Of a stretch of 64,000 bases of DNA, positions 46,115 to 55,570 are shown in pieces (the stretch's first letter is position 1; each line of letters starts with the position of its first letter). The DNA comes from Thermocoleostomius sinensis A174. Lineage in GTDB: Bacteria; Cyanobacteriota; Cyanobacteriia; Elainellales; Elainellaceae. The DNA lies in the NCBI RefSeq assembly GCF_026802175.1, contig NZ_CP113797.1:4751026-4815025 (forward strand), read 5' to 3'. The notes under the pieces were generated by a model. It worked only from the letters and a program-made list of their open reading frames with translations, searched no databases and had not been told where the DNA came from. A program made the position numbers and the translations under genes.

Positions 46115-46530
46115 GCAATCGGTGGCTCAGTCGCTAATTGTGGTGTCGGAATTATCGCTCGATCGCCTAGCAATTGCGCATGATATTAAGCGAGATAGAT
46201 CTACGAGATAGATCTACAAAACCTGTCAACGATTACACAATAGCGGTGCCAAGGCTGCTAAAATCCAGCGTAAGTTTCTTTGACGACTTGCAGCAAATTT
46301 CTCTGGCATTGCTGAGCAGAGCGATGAATCGTGAAGTTCCTGACAAGCTTATTAAAGTTGGATGGCTTAGGGACATCTTCGTTAAATTTAGTTAGTTAAA
46401 TTTAGCAACTCCGTTTCTCTAACTGCGTCTATTGTTTCAGTACAGCGACTCCACAATCCTTAAGACTTCAGCATCCACCTGGAAAAACAGCCTAAAATCG
46501 TAAATCTAAGCTTCGACATTGCGTTAATCC
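46115..46530. repeat. Spacer with 13-bp tandem duplication
   Basis: The 416-bp spacer contains CGAGATAGATCTA repeated twice without gap at 46191-46216. A 73-codon open frame across it (46174-46395) has no ribosome site and poor composition and is not accepted. The promoter of the ABC gene should lie in the second half. Confidence 0.6.
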
Positions 46531-48627
46531 ATGAACGACACCATCCTTGATGTTCGTAACCTCCAGGTAGAATTCCAAACCAGCGAATGTGTGATCAACG
46601 CTGTTGACACCATCTCCTTTCAGGTACAACGCGGGCAAACGCTGGGAATTGTAGGCGAGTCTGGCTCGGGTAAATCGGTGACATCGCTGGCGGTGATGGG
46701 ATTAATTCCCTATCCGGGGCGCGTCACAGGTGGCGAAATTTGGTTTCAATCCCGTGACACAGACACACAGCCTGTTGATTTGCTGCGCTTGTCGAAGCCG
46801 CAAATGCAGCAATACCGCGGCGGACAAGTGGCCATGATTTTTCAGGAACCGCTGAGTTCACTGAATCCGGTCTATACCTGTGGCTTCCAGATCATCGAAG
46901 CGATTCGTCAACACGAACCGACGATCGCTCCGGCGGAAGCCCGGCGTCGAGCCATCAATTTACTGCAAGAAGTAAAGCTGTTACCCAGCGATGCCGAACT
47001 GCAAGAGCACTGTTTGGAACAGTGGCGCAAAACCAATCCCGATGCTGTGTTGCCCGATCGCGACTTGGCCAGACAGATAGGGCAGCACAAACACGCGATT
47101 TTGGATCGCTATCCCCACGAGCTATCGGGCGGGCAGATTCAGCGGGTGATGATTGCGATGGCCATTTGCTCGAATCCATCACTGTTGATTGCTGATGAAC
47201 CGACGACGGCACTGGATGTGACGGTACAGTCCAAAATTTTGGATCTGCTGCGAGAACTGCGCGATCGACGCGGCATGTCCATGATGTTTATTACTCATGA
47301 TTTGGGGATCATTGCCGAAATTGCCGATTGGGTGGCGGTGATGTATAAGGGCAAAATTGTGGAATACGGCTCGGTTTGGGATATTTTCTCCAATCCTCAA
47401 CATCCCTATACCAAGGGCTTGCTAGCTTGCCGTCCCCAGCCAGATCGGCCATTGAAGTACCTGCCTACGGTGTCAGATTTTATGTCTGTCACCACCACTC
47501 CTGACGGGGAATTGGTCATTCAAGAAAAGCCGTTGACCCTCGAACAAGCCTTCAGTAGCCACGCGGATGAGTCTATTGACCCAACCGATGCTGTGAGCAC
47601 GCATAGGATTGGCAACGGTTCGATCGGGCAATCTACTCAGCCTTATGGAGGTGTGGCAAACTATCAAGCTGACAATTTAGCGGAAAACCGACTGCCGACA
47701 GAACTACAGCCGACAGAACTACATCAGAGTCCTTCTCTGCATTCGCCCATTCATCCGACGCAAGATTCAAACCACCCAGTTGAGCTTGAAAGATCGCCCA
47801 TTCTTACCGTGGAGGATTTGCAGGTAAGCTACCCGGTGCGCGGCATGTTTGGACAAACCCAACGCTATATTATGGCGGTGAATGGAGTCTCATTTGAGGT
47901 TTATCCGGGCGAAACCTTGGGGCTGGTGGGCGAGTCGGGCTGTGGTAAATCGACTTTGGTGCGCACCTTACTACGGCTGAATAAGCCTGCTAGGGGACGA
48001 ATTGTGTTTGAGGGCGTCGATGTTTGTTGTCTCAACCGCCATCAGTTGCGGAAACTGCGACGCGAAATGCAAATCATCTTTCAAGATCCCTTCAGTTCGC
48101 TTGATCCTCGGATGACGATCGGGGAAGCTATTATGGAACCGCTGAGAATTCACAACTGCGGCGGCAATCGCCGGGCACGGCTGGAGCGCGTTTCGTACTT
48201 GCTCGATCGGGTGGGCATTGATCCCAGTTGCAGCAATCGCTATCCCCACGAATTTTCTGGTGGGCAACGGCAGCGGATCTGCATTGCCCGGGCCCTGGCG
48301 CTTAATCCCAAGTTCATCATTTGCGATGAATCGGTTTCTGCTTTGGATGTGTCGGTGCAGGCGCAGGTATTGAACTTGCTGAAGGAACTACAAGACGAAT
48401 TCAATCTCACCTACATTTTCATTTCCCATGATCTGAGCGTCGTCAAGTTCATGAGCGATCGAATCATGGTGATGAACCGAGGCAAGATTGAGGAAATTGG
48501 TCCGGCCGAGCGTATCTACCGTGAGCCGCAGCAAGCCTATACTCAACAACTGATTGCTGCCATTCCTACAGGTAGTTTGCAAGCTATTCGCGATCGACAA
48601 TTACAGCGCGGGTTTGCAGTGAGCTAA
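46531..48627 (+). CDS. Fused dipeptide-type ABC transporter ATPase (two domains)
   Basis: A 698-residue double ABC ATPase of the DppD-DppF/GsiA kind. First domain: [20 protein letters not shown], signature [15 protein letters not shown], Walker [15 protein letters not shown]. An insertion of about 40 residues ([20 protein letters not shown] region) precedes the signature. Second domain after a variable linker of ~90 residues: [52 protein letters not shown]. It should energise a peptide-type importer, but no permease or binding protein lies near. It is a paralogue of the gene at 31932 and is longer because of the insertion and linker. Confidence 0.92.
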   Translation: MNDTILDVRNLQVEFQTSECVINAVDTISFQVQRGQTLGIVGESGSGKSVTSLAVMGLIPYPGRVTGGEIWFQSRDTDTQPVDLLRLSKPQMQQYRGGQVAMIFQEPLSSLNPVYTCGFQIIEAIRQHEPTIAPAEARRRAINLLQEVKLLPSDAELQEHCLEQWRKTNPDAVLPDRDLARQIGQHKHAILDRYPHELSGGQIQRVMIAMAICSNPSLLIADEPTTALDVTVQSKILDLLRELRDRRGMSMMFITHDLGIIAEIADWVAVMYKGKIVEYGSVWDIFSNPQHPYTKGLLACRPQPDRPLKYLPTVSDFMSVTTTPDGELVIQEKPLTLEQAFSSHADESIDPTDAVSTHRIGNGSIGQSTQPYGGVANYQADNLAENRLPTELQPTELHQSPSLHSPIHPTQDSNHPVELERSPILTVEDLQVSYPVRGMFGQTQRYIMAVNGVSFEVYPGETLGLVGESGCGKSTLVRTLLRLNKPARGRIVFEGVDVCCLNRHQLRKLRREMQIIFQDPFSSLDPRMTIGEAIMEPLRIHNCGGNRRARLERVSYLLDRVGIDPSCSNRYPHEFSGGQRQRICIARALALNPKFIICDESVSALDVSVQAQVLNLLKELQDEFNLTYIFISHDLSVVKFMSDRIMVMNRGKIEEIGPAERIYREPQQAYTQQLIAAIPTGSLQAIRDRQLQRGFAVS

Positions 48628-48718
48628 GGTAGGTACTTTGCCGAGAGCCTTTCGATGACAGCGTTCAACTCGCCTGACCCGCGAACGTGATGAAGATTGG
48701 ATACTAGGCTCCCAGACG

Positions 48719-49267
48719 ATGATGCGTAAGCCCACAAATGCTGAAATTCAGGCGGCCTTTGGGCGCACGGTTCCTGACATCATTGCCCCTCATTTGCAGG
48801 TATTGTTCTGTGGCATTAATCCCAGCCTTTACAGCGCTGCCGTCAATCATCACTTTGCGCGTCCAGGTAATCGCTTTTGGAAAACATTGCACGGAGCAGG
48901 TTTCACCGATCGCCTCCTCTCTCCGTTCGACGATCAAGACCTGCTGAAATTTGGGTATGGGCTAACCAATCTTGTTGATCGCGCCACCGCCAAAGCCGGC
49001 GAATTAACATCGGCGGAACTGGTGAATGGGCATCAAGCACTCGTTGCAAAGGTACAGCACTATCAGCCGCGTTGCCTAGCAATTCTGGGTATCAGCGCCT
49101 ACCGCACCGCCTTTGCCCAACCAAAAGCGACGATGGGGAAACAAGACAGCGCTGTGGCTGGAGCGATCGTCTGGGTGTTGCCCAATCCCAGCGGCCTGAA
49201 TGCTCATTACCAACTCGCAGATTTACAGCGAGTTTATCGTGAGTTACGGCTAGCTGTTACCGCATGA
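48719..49267 (+). CDS. mug: Mug-type G/U mismatch-specific DNA glycosylase
   Basis: A 182-residue DNA glycosylase of the Mug/TDG branch of the uracil-DNA glycosylase superfamily, which removes uracil or ethenocytosine opposite guanine. The active-site motif LFCGINPSLYSAA and the C-terminal loop VLPNPSGLNAHY are both present, with PGNRFWKTLH and LTNLVDRAT between them. The Asn in GINPS is the usual catalytic residue. Two ATGs at 48719 and 48722 are possible starts. No operon link to neighbours is evident. Confidence 0.9.
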   Translation: MMRKPTNAEIQAAFGRTVPDIIAPHLQVLFCGINPSLYSAAVNHHFARPGNRFWKTLHGAGFTDRLLSPFDDQDLLKFGYGLTNLVDRATAKAGELTSAELVNGHQALVAKVQHYQPRCLAILGISAYRTAFAQPKATMGKQDSAVAGAIVWVLPNPSGLNAHYQLADLQRVYRELRLAVTA

Positions 49268-49330
49268 GGCAATCGGGTTGCGGCTCCGCTCTGCCCAATG
49301 GCTTTGTTCAATACGGGTCTTAAGATTATA

Positions 49331-49356
49331 TTTTTTATTCTTATTTTTTATTCTTG
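49331..49356 (+). repeat. 13-bp T-rich tandem repeat
   Basis: TTTTTTATTCTTA and TTTTTTATTCTTG stand in tandem in the AT-rich leader of the MOSC gene, giving a long T-rich plus strand about 45-65 bp before its ATG. It may act as a terminator for the mug gene or an upstream promoter element. Confidence 0.65.
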
Positions 49357-49397
49357 TATATTTTTTATCCTTGCTCCCTCCTCCTTCCTCTTTGCCC

Positions 49398-50177
49398 ATG
49401 CCCCACCTTTCCAAACTTCTCATCTACCCAATCAAGTCGCTCGATGGGGTGGAAGTCACAGAAGCCACTATTCTGCCAGGAGGCGCGCTGGCCCACGATC
49501 GCGAATTTGTCTTGTTTGATCCACAGGGACGGGTAGTGAACGGGAAACGCACTGCAAAAATTCACACGCTGCGATCGATCTATGAGTTGGCTGCCAGAAC
49601 GGTGACGCTCCGGATTCAAGATCGCGATCGTCCGGCTGAAACCTTTCATTTGGATGCCGATCGGTTAGCTCTCGAAGTTTGGTTCAGCGATTTTTTGGGC
49701 TTCCCGGTCACGCTTCAGCAAAATCTGCACCAGGGCTTCCCGGACGATACCGATGCTTCTGGTCCAACGGTGGTGAGTCTGGGTACATTGGAAACGATCG
49801 CCAACTGGTTTCCAGACTTAAGCTTAGAAGCAGTCAGACAGCGATTTCGCACGAACTTAGAAATTGCCGATGTACCGCCCTTTTGGGAGGATCAGCTATT
49901 CGGTGATGTCGGTCAACAGGTGGCGTTTCAGATTGGTTCGGTGACATTCCTTGGCAATCACCCTTGCCAACGTTGTGTAGTTGTCACCCGCGATGCTTTA
50001 ACTGGTGAAGCGTACCCCAATTTTCAAAAACAGTTTGTGTCCCAACGGCGAGCCACGTTACCAACTTGGACAACTCCTTCACGATTCAACCATTTTTATC
50101 GGCTGACTGTGAATACGATCGTGCCTGCCTCGGAAGCTGGAAAAACGCTGTGCCTGGGAGATAAGGTGAGTCTCTAA
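49398..50177 (+). CDS. MOSC-domain protein
   Basis: A 259-residue protein with an N-terminal MOSC_N beta-barrel (LSKLLIYPIKSLDGVEVTEA, LAHDREFVLFDPQGRVVNGK) and a C-terminal MOSC domain. The conserved Cys lies in NHPCQRCVVVTRDALTGE, the site that binds molybdenum cofactor or carries sulfur in related sulfurases and in mARC/YcbX-type reductases. Likely a molybdenum-dependent reductase of N-hydroxylated compounds, by family. The start ATG 49398 matches the domain. Longer readings pass through a T-rich, non-conserved leader. Confidence 0.9.
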   Translation: MPHLSKLLIYPIKSLDGVEVTEATILPGGALAHDREFVLFDPQGRVVNGKRTAKIHTLRSIYELAARTVTLRIQDRDRPAETFHLDADRLALEVWFSDFLGFPVTLQQNLHQGFPDDTDASGPTVVSLGTLETIANWFPDLSLEAVRQRFRTNLEIADVPPFWEDQLFGDVGQQVAFQIGSVTFLGNHPCQRCVVVTRDALTGEAYPNFQKQFVSQRRATLPTWTTPSRFNHFYRLTVNTIVPASEAGKTLCLGDKVSL

Positions 50178-50346
50178 GCACCGCCTTGCGGAGGGGAGAC
50201 ACTGTCTAGGCTCATCCCTCAAGCCATTGCAGTCGAGGTTTAGTGAACGGAGATCGATCGCCAGGATACCTAGAGCGGTATAGTGCTGAAAAGACGAGTG
50301 ACGCTGAAGCCTGTCCTATCGATAAACTGTCAAATCTTTTGAATTT

Positions 50347-50979
50347 ATGGACACTCCGAACCGGATCTTGATTTTGTTTGCTCACCCGGCTTTGGAAAAA
50401 TCACGGGTCAATCGGCGTTTGCTACAAGCTGTGACTGGGCTAGACTCCGTCACCATTCACGATCTCTACGAAACCTATCCTGATTTTCAAATTCAGGTGA
50501 AAGATGAACAGAATCTTTTGCTAACGCACGATATTATTGTGTTCCAACATCCCTTCTACTGGTACAGCAGTCCGGCGTTACTGAAGGAGTGGCAAGATTT
50601 GGTACTAGAGCACGGATTTGCCTATGGGCATGAGGGGGTGGCGCTACGCGGCAAGAAAATGCTTTCGGCAATCACCGCCGGTGGCAGTGAACAAAGCTAT
50701 TGCCAAAAGGGTTATAACCGCTTCAGCGTTCGGCAACTATTGGCCCCGTTCGAGCAAACAGCCCATTTGTGTGGGATGGACTATTTGCCTCCGTTTATCG
50801 TGCATGGTACACACAGGCTAGAAGGTACACAGGACATTGACAAGCACGCTGAAGACTACCATCGCGTGATTCTGGCCCTGCGCGATAACACCATCCGTTG
50901 GGACAGAATCAGTCAATGTCGTCGCTTGAATGAAGACCTGCTGCAAATTATTCAACAGGAATCTGCCCATGCAACCTGA
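50347..50979 (+). CDS. KefF-like NAD(P)H oxidoreductase
   Basis: A 210-residue flavodoxin-fold quinone reductase of the KefF/NQO group. FMN/FAD binding is visible in ILILFAHPALEKSRVNRRLL, HDIIVFQHPFYWYSSPALLK and AITAGGSEQSYCQKGYNR. In enterobacteria KefF is the accessory subunit that activates the glutathione-gated K+ efflux protein KefC. Here the next gene is a KefC-like antiporter that overlaps its last 11 bp, a tight translational coupling that supports the same partnership. Confidence 0.9.
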   Translation: MDTPNRILILFAHPALEKSRVNRRLLQAVTGLDSVTIHDLYETYPDFQIQVKDEQNLLLTHDIIVFQHPFYWYSSPALLKEWQDLVLEHGFAYGHEGVALRGKKMLSAITAGGSEQSYCQKGYNRFSVRQLLAPFEQTAHLCGMDYLPPFIVHGTHRLEGTQDIDKHAEDYHRVILALRDNTIRWDRISQCRRLNEDLLQIIQQESAHAT

Positions 50980-52828
50980 CGATTTTTTCTTTCAAGCGTT
51001 TGTGTATTTGGTGGCAGCGGTGCTGTCTGTACCGATCGCCAAGCGATTGGGGTTAGGGTCGGTGTTGGGCTATTTAATTGCGGGAGTGATCATCGGCCCG
51101 TTTGTCTTGGGGTTTGTAGGACGTGCCCGCAGCGGCGATGTCATGCAATTTGCCGAGTTTGGCGTGGTGATGATGTTGTTTTTGGTGGGGCTAGAGCTAC
51201 AGCCCGCTTTGCTGTGGCGACTGCGCGTTCCAATTGTGGGGTTAGGCGGGTTGCAGGTGGCTATGACCACAACCCTCCTGACGGTGATTGGCATCCTGAT
51301 CGGCTTGCCGTGGCAAATGGCGCTGGCGATCGGGCTAATCTTACCGTTATCTTCAACGGCGATCGGGCTACAAACCTTGAATGAGCGCGGGCTTCTGAAA
51401 ACCGAAGGTGGACAAGCAGCCTTTTCGGTGTTGTTGTTTCAAGCGGTGGCTGTGATTCCGATTCTGGCTGTGTTGCCGCTGTTGGCCATGGAGCCAAGTG
51501 CCGCCGATTCGACCCAAACCAGTGGGCTAGCAGGTTGGCAACAAACGCTTCTGGTCATTGGCACGGTGGGTGGCATTGTGCTGGGTGGGCGGTTTTTACT
51601 GCGGCCGGTGTTTCGCTTCATTGCCGATACCCAACTGCGCGAGATTTTTACCGCAACTGCCTTGCTGTTGGTGATTGGAATTACGCTCGCTACTCAACAG
51701 GTGGGATTGTCGCCAGCGTTGGGTACGTTTATCGGGGGTGTGGTCTTGGCTGAAAGTGAATATCGTCACGAACTGCTAAGTACGATCGAACCTTTCCAAA
51801 GCTTATTGTTGGGGCTGTTTTTCATCTCAGTGGGAGCCAGTATTGACTTTAATTTGATTCTTCAGCAGCCGCTGCTGATCTTGGGATTGGTGCTGGCTGT
51901 GGCCGTGCTGAAATGCACTGTTCTGTTTGGGCTGGGACAGTTTTTTAAGTTGGCCCTCAGCCACAGTCTACTGTTTGCCTTTGCGCTGGTGCAGGGGGAT
52001 GAATTTTCCTTCGTGCTGTCGTCGTTCGCCGCCCAAAGCAATGTGTTACCACAGTCTACAGCGGGAATTGTGGTGGCGGTGGTAGCCCTGTCGATGTTGC
52101 TGTCACCTGTATGCATGATTCTGTACGAAACTGTGATTCAACCCCGCTTCTCTGGAGAAAACAGCGATCGCGACCCTGATGAGATTGACGAGAACGAAAA
52201 TCCGGTGATCATTGCTGGGTTTGGACGATTTGGGCAAATTGTGGGGCGATTACTGATTGCCAATGGTTTTAAAATTACTGTCCTGGATCACAATGCCGGA
52301 CAAATTGATCTGCTGCGCCGGTTTGGTTGGAAGGTGTTTTATGGCGATCCGTCTCGTGTCGAATTGCTGCGATCGGCCGGAGCCAACCAAGCCAAACTGT
52401 TTGTGATTGCCATCGACGAGCGAGAAAAAATCCTGGAAACCGTCAACTTGGTTCGCAAACATTTTCCCCACTTGAAAATTCTAGCGCGGGCCATCGATCG
52501 GCAACATGCCTATGAACTAATTCGACATGGCGTGGATATTGTACAACGAGAAACTTTCGATTCCGCGTTGGAATTAGGGGTAGAAGCCCTGAAACTGTTG
52601 GGTATTCGCGCCCACCGCGCCCATCGAGCGGCTCGTACCTTCAAACGCCACGACGAGCAAGCTGTGCAGCAAATGGCTCATCTAACCGACGATGAAACCG
52701 TTCTGATTGCTCGATCGCGTCAATTGTCCGAAGAACTCGAGCAAATTTTACGATCGGATACTCGTGGAAACATTACACCAGAAGTCGATCGGGCGTGGGA
52801 TATCTCATCGTTGCGCAAAGAAGTATAG
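50969..52828 (+). CDS. KefB/KefC-like CPA2 cation:proton antiporter
   Basis: A 619-residue membrane protein of the CPA2 family. Twelve to thirteen hydrophobic helices occupy residues 1-385 (AVLSVPIAKRLGLGSVLGYL, LVQGDEFSFVLSSFAAQSNV). After a short acidic linker, a TrkA-N Rossmann domain follows at 410-530 (NPVIIAGFGRFGQIVGRLL), and the C-terminus is a helical tail. Kef proteins release K+ to acidify the cell when electrophiles react with glutathione. The start ATG 50969 overlaps the end of the KefF-like gene. A conserved operon pair. Confidence 0.93.
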   Translation: MQPDDFFFQAFVYLVAAVLSVPIAKRLGLGSVLGYLIAGVIIGPFVLGFVGRARSGDVMQFAEFGVVMMLFLVGLELQPALLWRLRVPIVGLGGLQVAMTTTLLTVIGILIGLPWQMALAIGLILPLSSTAIGLQTLNERGLLKTEGGQAAFSVLLFQAVAVIPILAVLPLLAMEPSAADSTQTSGLAGWQQTLLVIGTVGGIVLGGRFLLRPVFRFIADTQLREIFTATALLLVIGITLATQQVGLSPALGTFIGGVVLAESEYRHELLSTIEPFQSLLLGLFFISVGASIDFNLILQQPLLILGLVLAVAVLKCTVLFGLGQFFKLALSHSLLFAFALVQGDEFSFVLSSFAAQSNVLPQSTAGIVVAVVALSMLLSPVCMILYETVIQPRFSGENSDRDPDEIDENENPVIIAGFGRFGQIVGRLLIANGFKITVLDHNAGQIDLLRRFGWKVFYGDPSRVELLRSAGANQAKLFVIAIDEREKILETVNLVRKHFPHLKILARAIDRQHAYELIRHGVDIVQRETFDSALELGVEALKLLGIRAHRAHRAARTFKRHDEQAVQQMAHLTDDETVLIARSRQLSEELEQILRSDTRGNITPEVDRAWDISSLRKEV

Positions 52829-52872
52829 ATAGCGATTGTCTGCCCCCCTCGAAGCGCGGATCAGCCTGTGTC

Positions 52873-53451
52873 TCATTCTCCACCTTGAATCAGGGCTTCT
52901 AGAATGCTGGTACCCAAATAAATATAAGCTGCGACAATTGCGGCGGCACTAATAATCAGCGCAATCAAAAACCGAGCAAAGGGAATTCGTGTAAGCCCAA
53001 CGGCATAGCTGACAATATCCTGCGATAGCGGCATAATCACCAACATGCCTAAAATATCTCGATGCCCGCGCAATTGCTGGGTAAACCGATCGAGTTCATC
53101 CAAGTTGCCCTCACCCACAAATCGACTGACCACTCGACGACCAAAGGTTCGAGAAATCCAGAAATTGATACTACAGCCGACGATCGACGCTGTCCAACTC
53201 AGCAACCAAGCCAACTCTTTGCCGAAGAGTGCGCCTCCCACTACAAACAGCGAACTGCCGCTTAATGGAGCCAAAATCAAACTGACAGCACACAACAAAA
53301 TAAAAATAGCCGGCGCCCACCATCCGGTCTGCTCAATGAAGGCTTGAGCGTTGTCTAGTCCGATCGCCTGTAACGCCAGTGCAAGACCGACATACAGCAC
53401 AACCGCAAACAACAGCGCGGTCAATAGCTTTTTATATTTTCCGATCCGCAT
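52873..53451 (-). CDS. TVP38/DedA-like VTT-domain membrane protein
   Basis: A 192-residue polytopic protein with the VTT (DedA/TVP38/TMEM64) domain: AVSLILAPLSGSSLFVVGGA and FWISRTFGRRVVSRFVGEGN, then ILGMLVIMPLSQDIVSYAVG. Related proteins are linked to lipid scrambling, undecaprenyl-phosphate recycling and envelope homeostasis. Which of these applies is open. ATG 53451 (MRIGKYKKLL) gives a typical basic start before the first helix. An upstream ATG at 53484 is possible. Convergent with the Kef gene, 44 bp apart. Confidence 0.88.
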   Translation of the reverse strand: MRIGKYKKLLTALLFAVVLYVGLALALQAIGLDNAQAFIEQTGWWAPAIFILLCAVSLILAPLSGSSLFVVGGALFGKELAWLLSWTASIVGCSINFWISRTFGRRVVSRFVGEGNLDELDRFTQQLRGHRDILGMLVIMPLSQDIVSYAVGLTRIPFARFLIALIISAAAIVAAYIYLGTSILEALIQGGE

Positions 53452-53634
53452 TCCTGTACCTGACTTTGGATGGCGAAACCACAATCACCACTGTAATCGA
53501 AGTCAAATCGAAGTTACCCAACAGAAGTGATGATTCAAGCTTGAGAGATTGACTGCAAGCGTTAGAGGTTGTTGAAACATCACAACTTTTGCGCCCCCAT
53601 CCCCCAACCCATGCTCTTGTGGGAGAGAAAGAGG

Positions 53635-53664
53635 GCAGTTTGAGCCATTGCAGTTTGAGCCATT
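53635..53664 (+). repeat. 15-bp perfect tandem duplication
   Basis: GCAGTTTGAGCCATT occurs twice without spacer in the intergenic region upstream of the VTT gene. No hairpin or motif overlaps it. Confidence 0.85.
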
Positions 53665-53724
53665 ATTGATCCGGTTCAAATATCCTCTTGAAGTGAGAGA
53701 GAATCAAACAAACTCAAGACCTGA

Positions 53725-55407
53725 TCAGCAATCGCCCGCTAAACGCACCTCTTGGACGATCGGTAAGTCGTTGAGGAACTGGCGATCTTCGCTGACATGA
53801 GGAAATTTTAGCTGCGACTCGGCCATGCCGTTTTGAATCAAATGATACCGTAGCCGGGCAAAACTGCCCGATTCTAAAATGCGGAGGCGTGGTTGAGGAA
53901 TTTGATCGCGCCGTTTGATGGCATAGAAAGCATGAACCTCTTGGAGAATATCGTCAAACTTTTGCAAGAACAGGTCTGGCTGCGATAGCGTTTCTCCAGG
54001 GGCTAATTCAATGTTGACCAAATAATGGGGAGGAATCGCGTCGTCAGATAGGGTGATGCAGAAATTCTCCAGTGTTACATTAAACGCCTGCTGCAACATT
54101 TGCATGGTTTGAGTTACATGAAACTCGCTAGTCTTTTCGGTGGAAGCTGATAGAACGCCACCTCGACGGTGCCGAAAAATCATCAGCGGTGCCCGCCCAA
54201 CCATGCCATCAATTTCGACGACATCGCCTAAGTCATAGCGATAGAAGCCAGCATAGTTGCTAAACACCAGACGATAGCGCTTGCCCACCTGCACTTCCCA
54301 CGGCAACAACGTTTTTGGATATTTGACTTCCCACTGATCTTCGGGAATGAATTCAAAGAATCCACTGTCGATCGCCGGAAATACGCTGTCGGTGTTGAAA
54401 TCGCGATGCACGCCTAACACTCCTTCAGCACAGGCGTAGGTGCCACCAAAAATGGGAGTATCGCCAAAAAATTCAGGGAAGCGATCGAAGTAGAAATTTG
54501 AGGTGCCACCCCGCGCTGTCACCATAAAGGACAGATCCGGCCAAGCATATTTGGGTAACAGTCGTCCGTGGCTGTGAAGTACCTGACGCAAATAGTCAGC
54601 GCGATCGGGAGCCGCCGACCACTGTTGTTCTAGTTTGAAGCGCAATTCTGGTTCCAGTTTCAGCCAGTGAGCCATTTCGCCTGTTTCCAAATCTTGAATC
54701 AGTTCGTCGGCGTTGGCTTCCAAATGTTCGCACAGTTGCAGCGCTAATACGGGAAAGGTGGCTGCAATCACGCGCAGATCGGCATTGCGCAGGGCAAATA
54801 AAAGGCAAATATAGTACCGCGTTTTTGTGTCGGAAATTTGCACTGCTTCAAACGGATAGGTGAAAATTTGGCGATAGAACCAATTTCCCAACCGTAGATC
54901 GCTAGTGCTAACTGGAGCATAGGCAATGCCGCTTTCAGTGTAGCCCAACGGTTTGACCGACAGAGGAAGCAACATTTTGCCGAGTGGTCGTCCCGATCGC
55001 CGCGCTGCACCTACCAGAAACCCGAGAGCAGCTTGATTGGCTCTAGAAACAAACCGACGCGATCGTTTCGTGACAGGAATCAGCTTTTTGTGCCCGGTGG
55101 AACCACTGCTGAGATTAATGTAAATTACCGGATCGGGCGTCAAGATGTTCGGCTCCCCTTTGGCCATACGCTGGGTGTAGGGATCAAAGGCACTGTAAGG
55201 CTGTACAGGCAGTCGATCGCGAAATTGATCAATGGTTTTAATCTCACCAATCCGATACTCTTGCCCAAACGCTGTATTCTGATAAGCTTGCAGCAGCGAT
55301 CGCAGAAATGTTTCTTGGGTGGCTTCAATCTGGTCAAGGCGATGCAAAAACTTGGCTTTCGATTGGGAAGCGACAACGGACAAGGCAGATAGAACTAGGT
55401 TTACCAT
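53725..55407 (-). CDS. GH3-family acyl-adenylate amide synthetase
   Basis: A 560-residue member of the GH3 (auxin-responsive) family. These enzymes activate a carboxylic acid with ATP and join it to an amino acid. The ATP loop is YINLSSGSTGHKKLIPVTKR. Further family signatures are YACAEGVLGVHRDF, the VFSNYAGFYRYDLGDVVEI motif, and the C-terminal cap region with LRYHLIQNGMAESQ. Plant members conjugate jasmonate or auxin. Bacterial members have largely unknown substrates. It follows a cysteate-synthase-like gene by 163 bp on the same strand, so an amino-acid conjugate made from that product is possible (inference). Confidence 0.88.
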   Translation of the reverse strand: MVNLVLSALSVVASQSKAKFLHRLDQIEATQETFLRSLLQAYQNTAFGQEYRIGEIKTIDQFRDRLPVQPYSAFDPYTQRMAKGEPNILTPDPVIYINLSSGSTGHKKLIPVTKRSRRFVSRANQAALGFLVGAARRSGRPLGKMLLPLSVKPLGYTESGIAYAPVSTSDLRLGNWFYRQIFTYPFEAVQISDTKTRYYICLLFALRNADLRVIAATFPVLALQLCEHLEANADELIQDLETGEMAHWLKLEPELRFKLEQQWSAAPDRADYLRQVLHSHGRLLPKYAWPDLSFMVTARGGTSNFYFDRFPEFFGDTPIFGGTYACAEGVLGVHRDFNTDSVFPAIDSGFFEFIPEDQWEVKYPKTLLPWEVQVGKRYRLVFSNYAGFYRYDLGDVVEIDGMVGRAPLMIFRHRRGGVLSASTEKTSEFHVTQTMQMLQQAFNVTLENFCITLSDDAIPPHYLVNIELAPGETLSQPDLFLQKFDDILQEVHAFYAIKRRDQIPQPRLRILESGSFARLRYHLIQNGMAESQLKFPHVSEDRQFLNDLPIVQEVRLAGDC

Positions 55408-55570
55408 TGCTGCATCAAGATATGGGAATCAGGACGTGAGGAGTAGGGAGTGGGAAACAAGTGAGCAAATGACTATCATACCGAGGGCTGGACTATGGCT
55501 GGAAAGATGGTGTGAGAAATGATACTATGAGCAAAGGGTTGGGACGCTCAAGTCCACACCTTTCCGCGCC

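Noticed and set aside
46174-46395. 73-codon plus-strand open frame
   Set aside because: It starts just before a tandem duplication, has no ribosome site, and no motif is seen.
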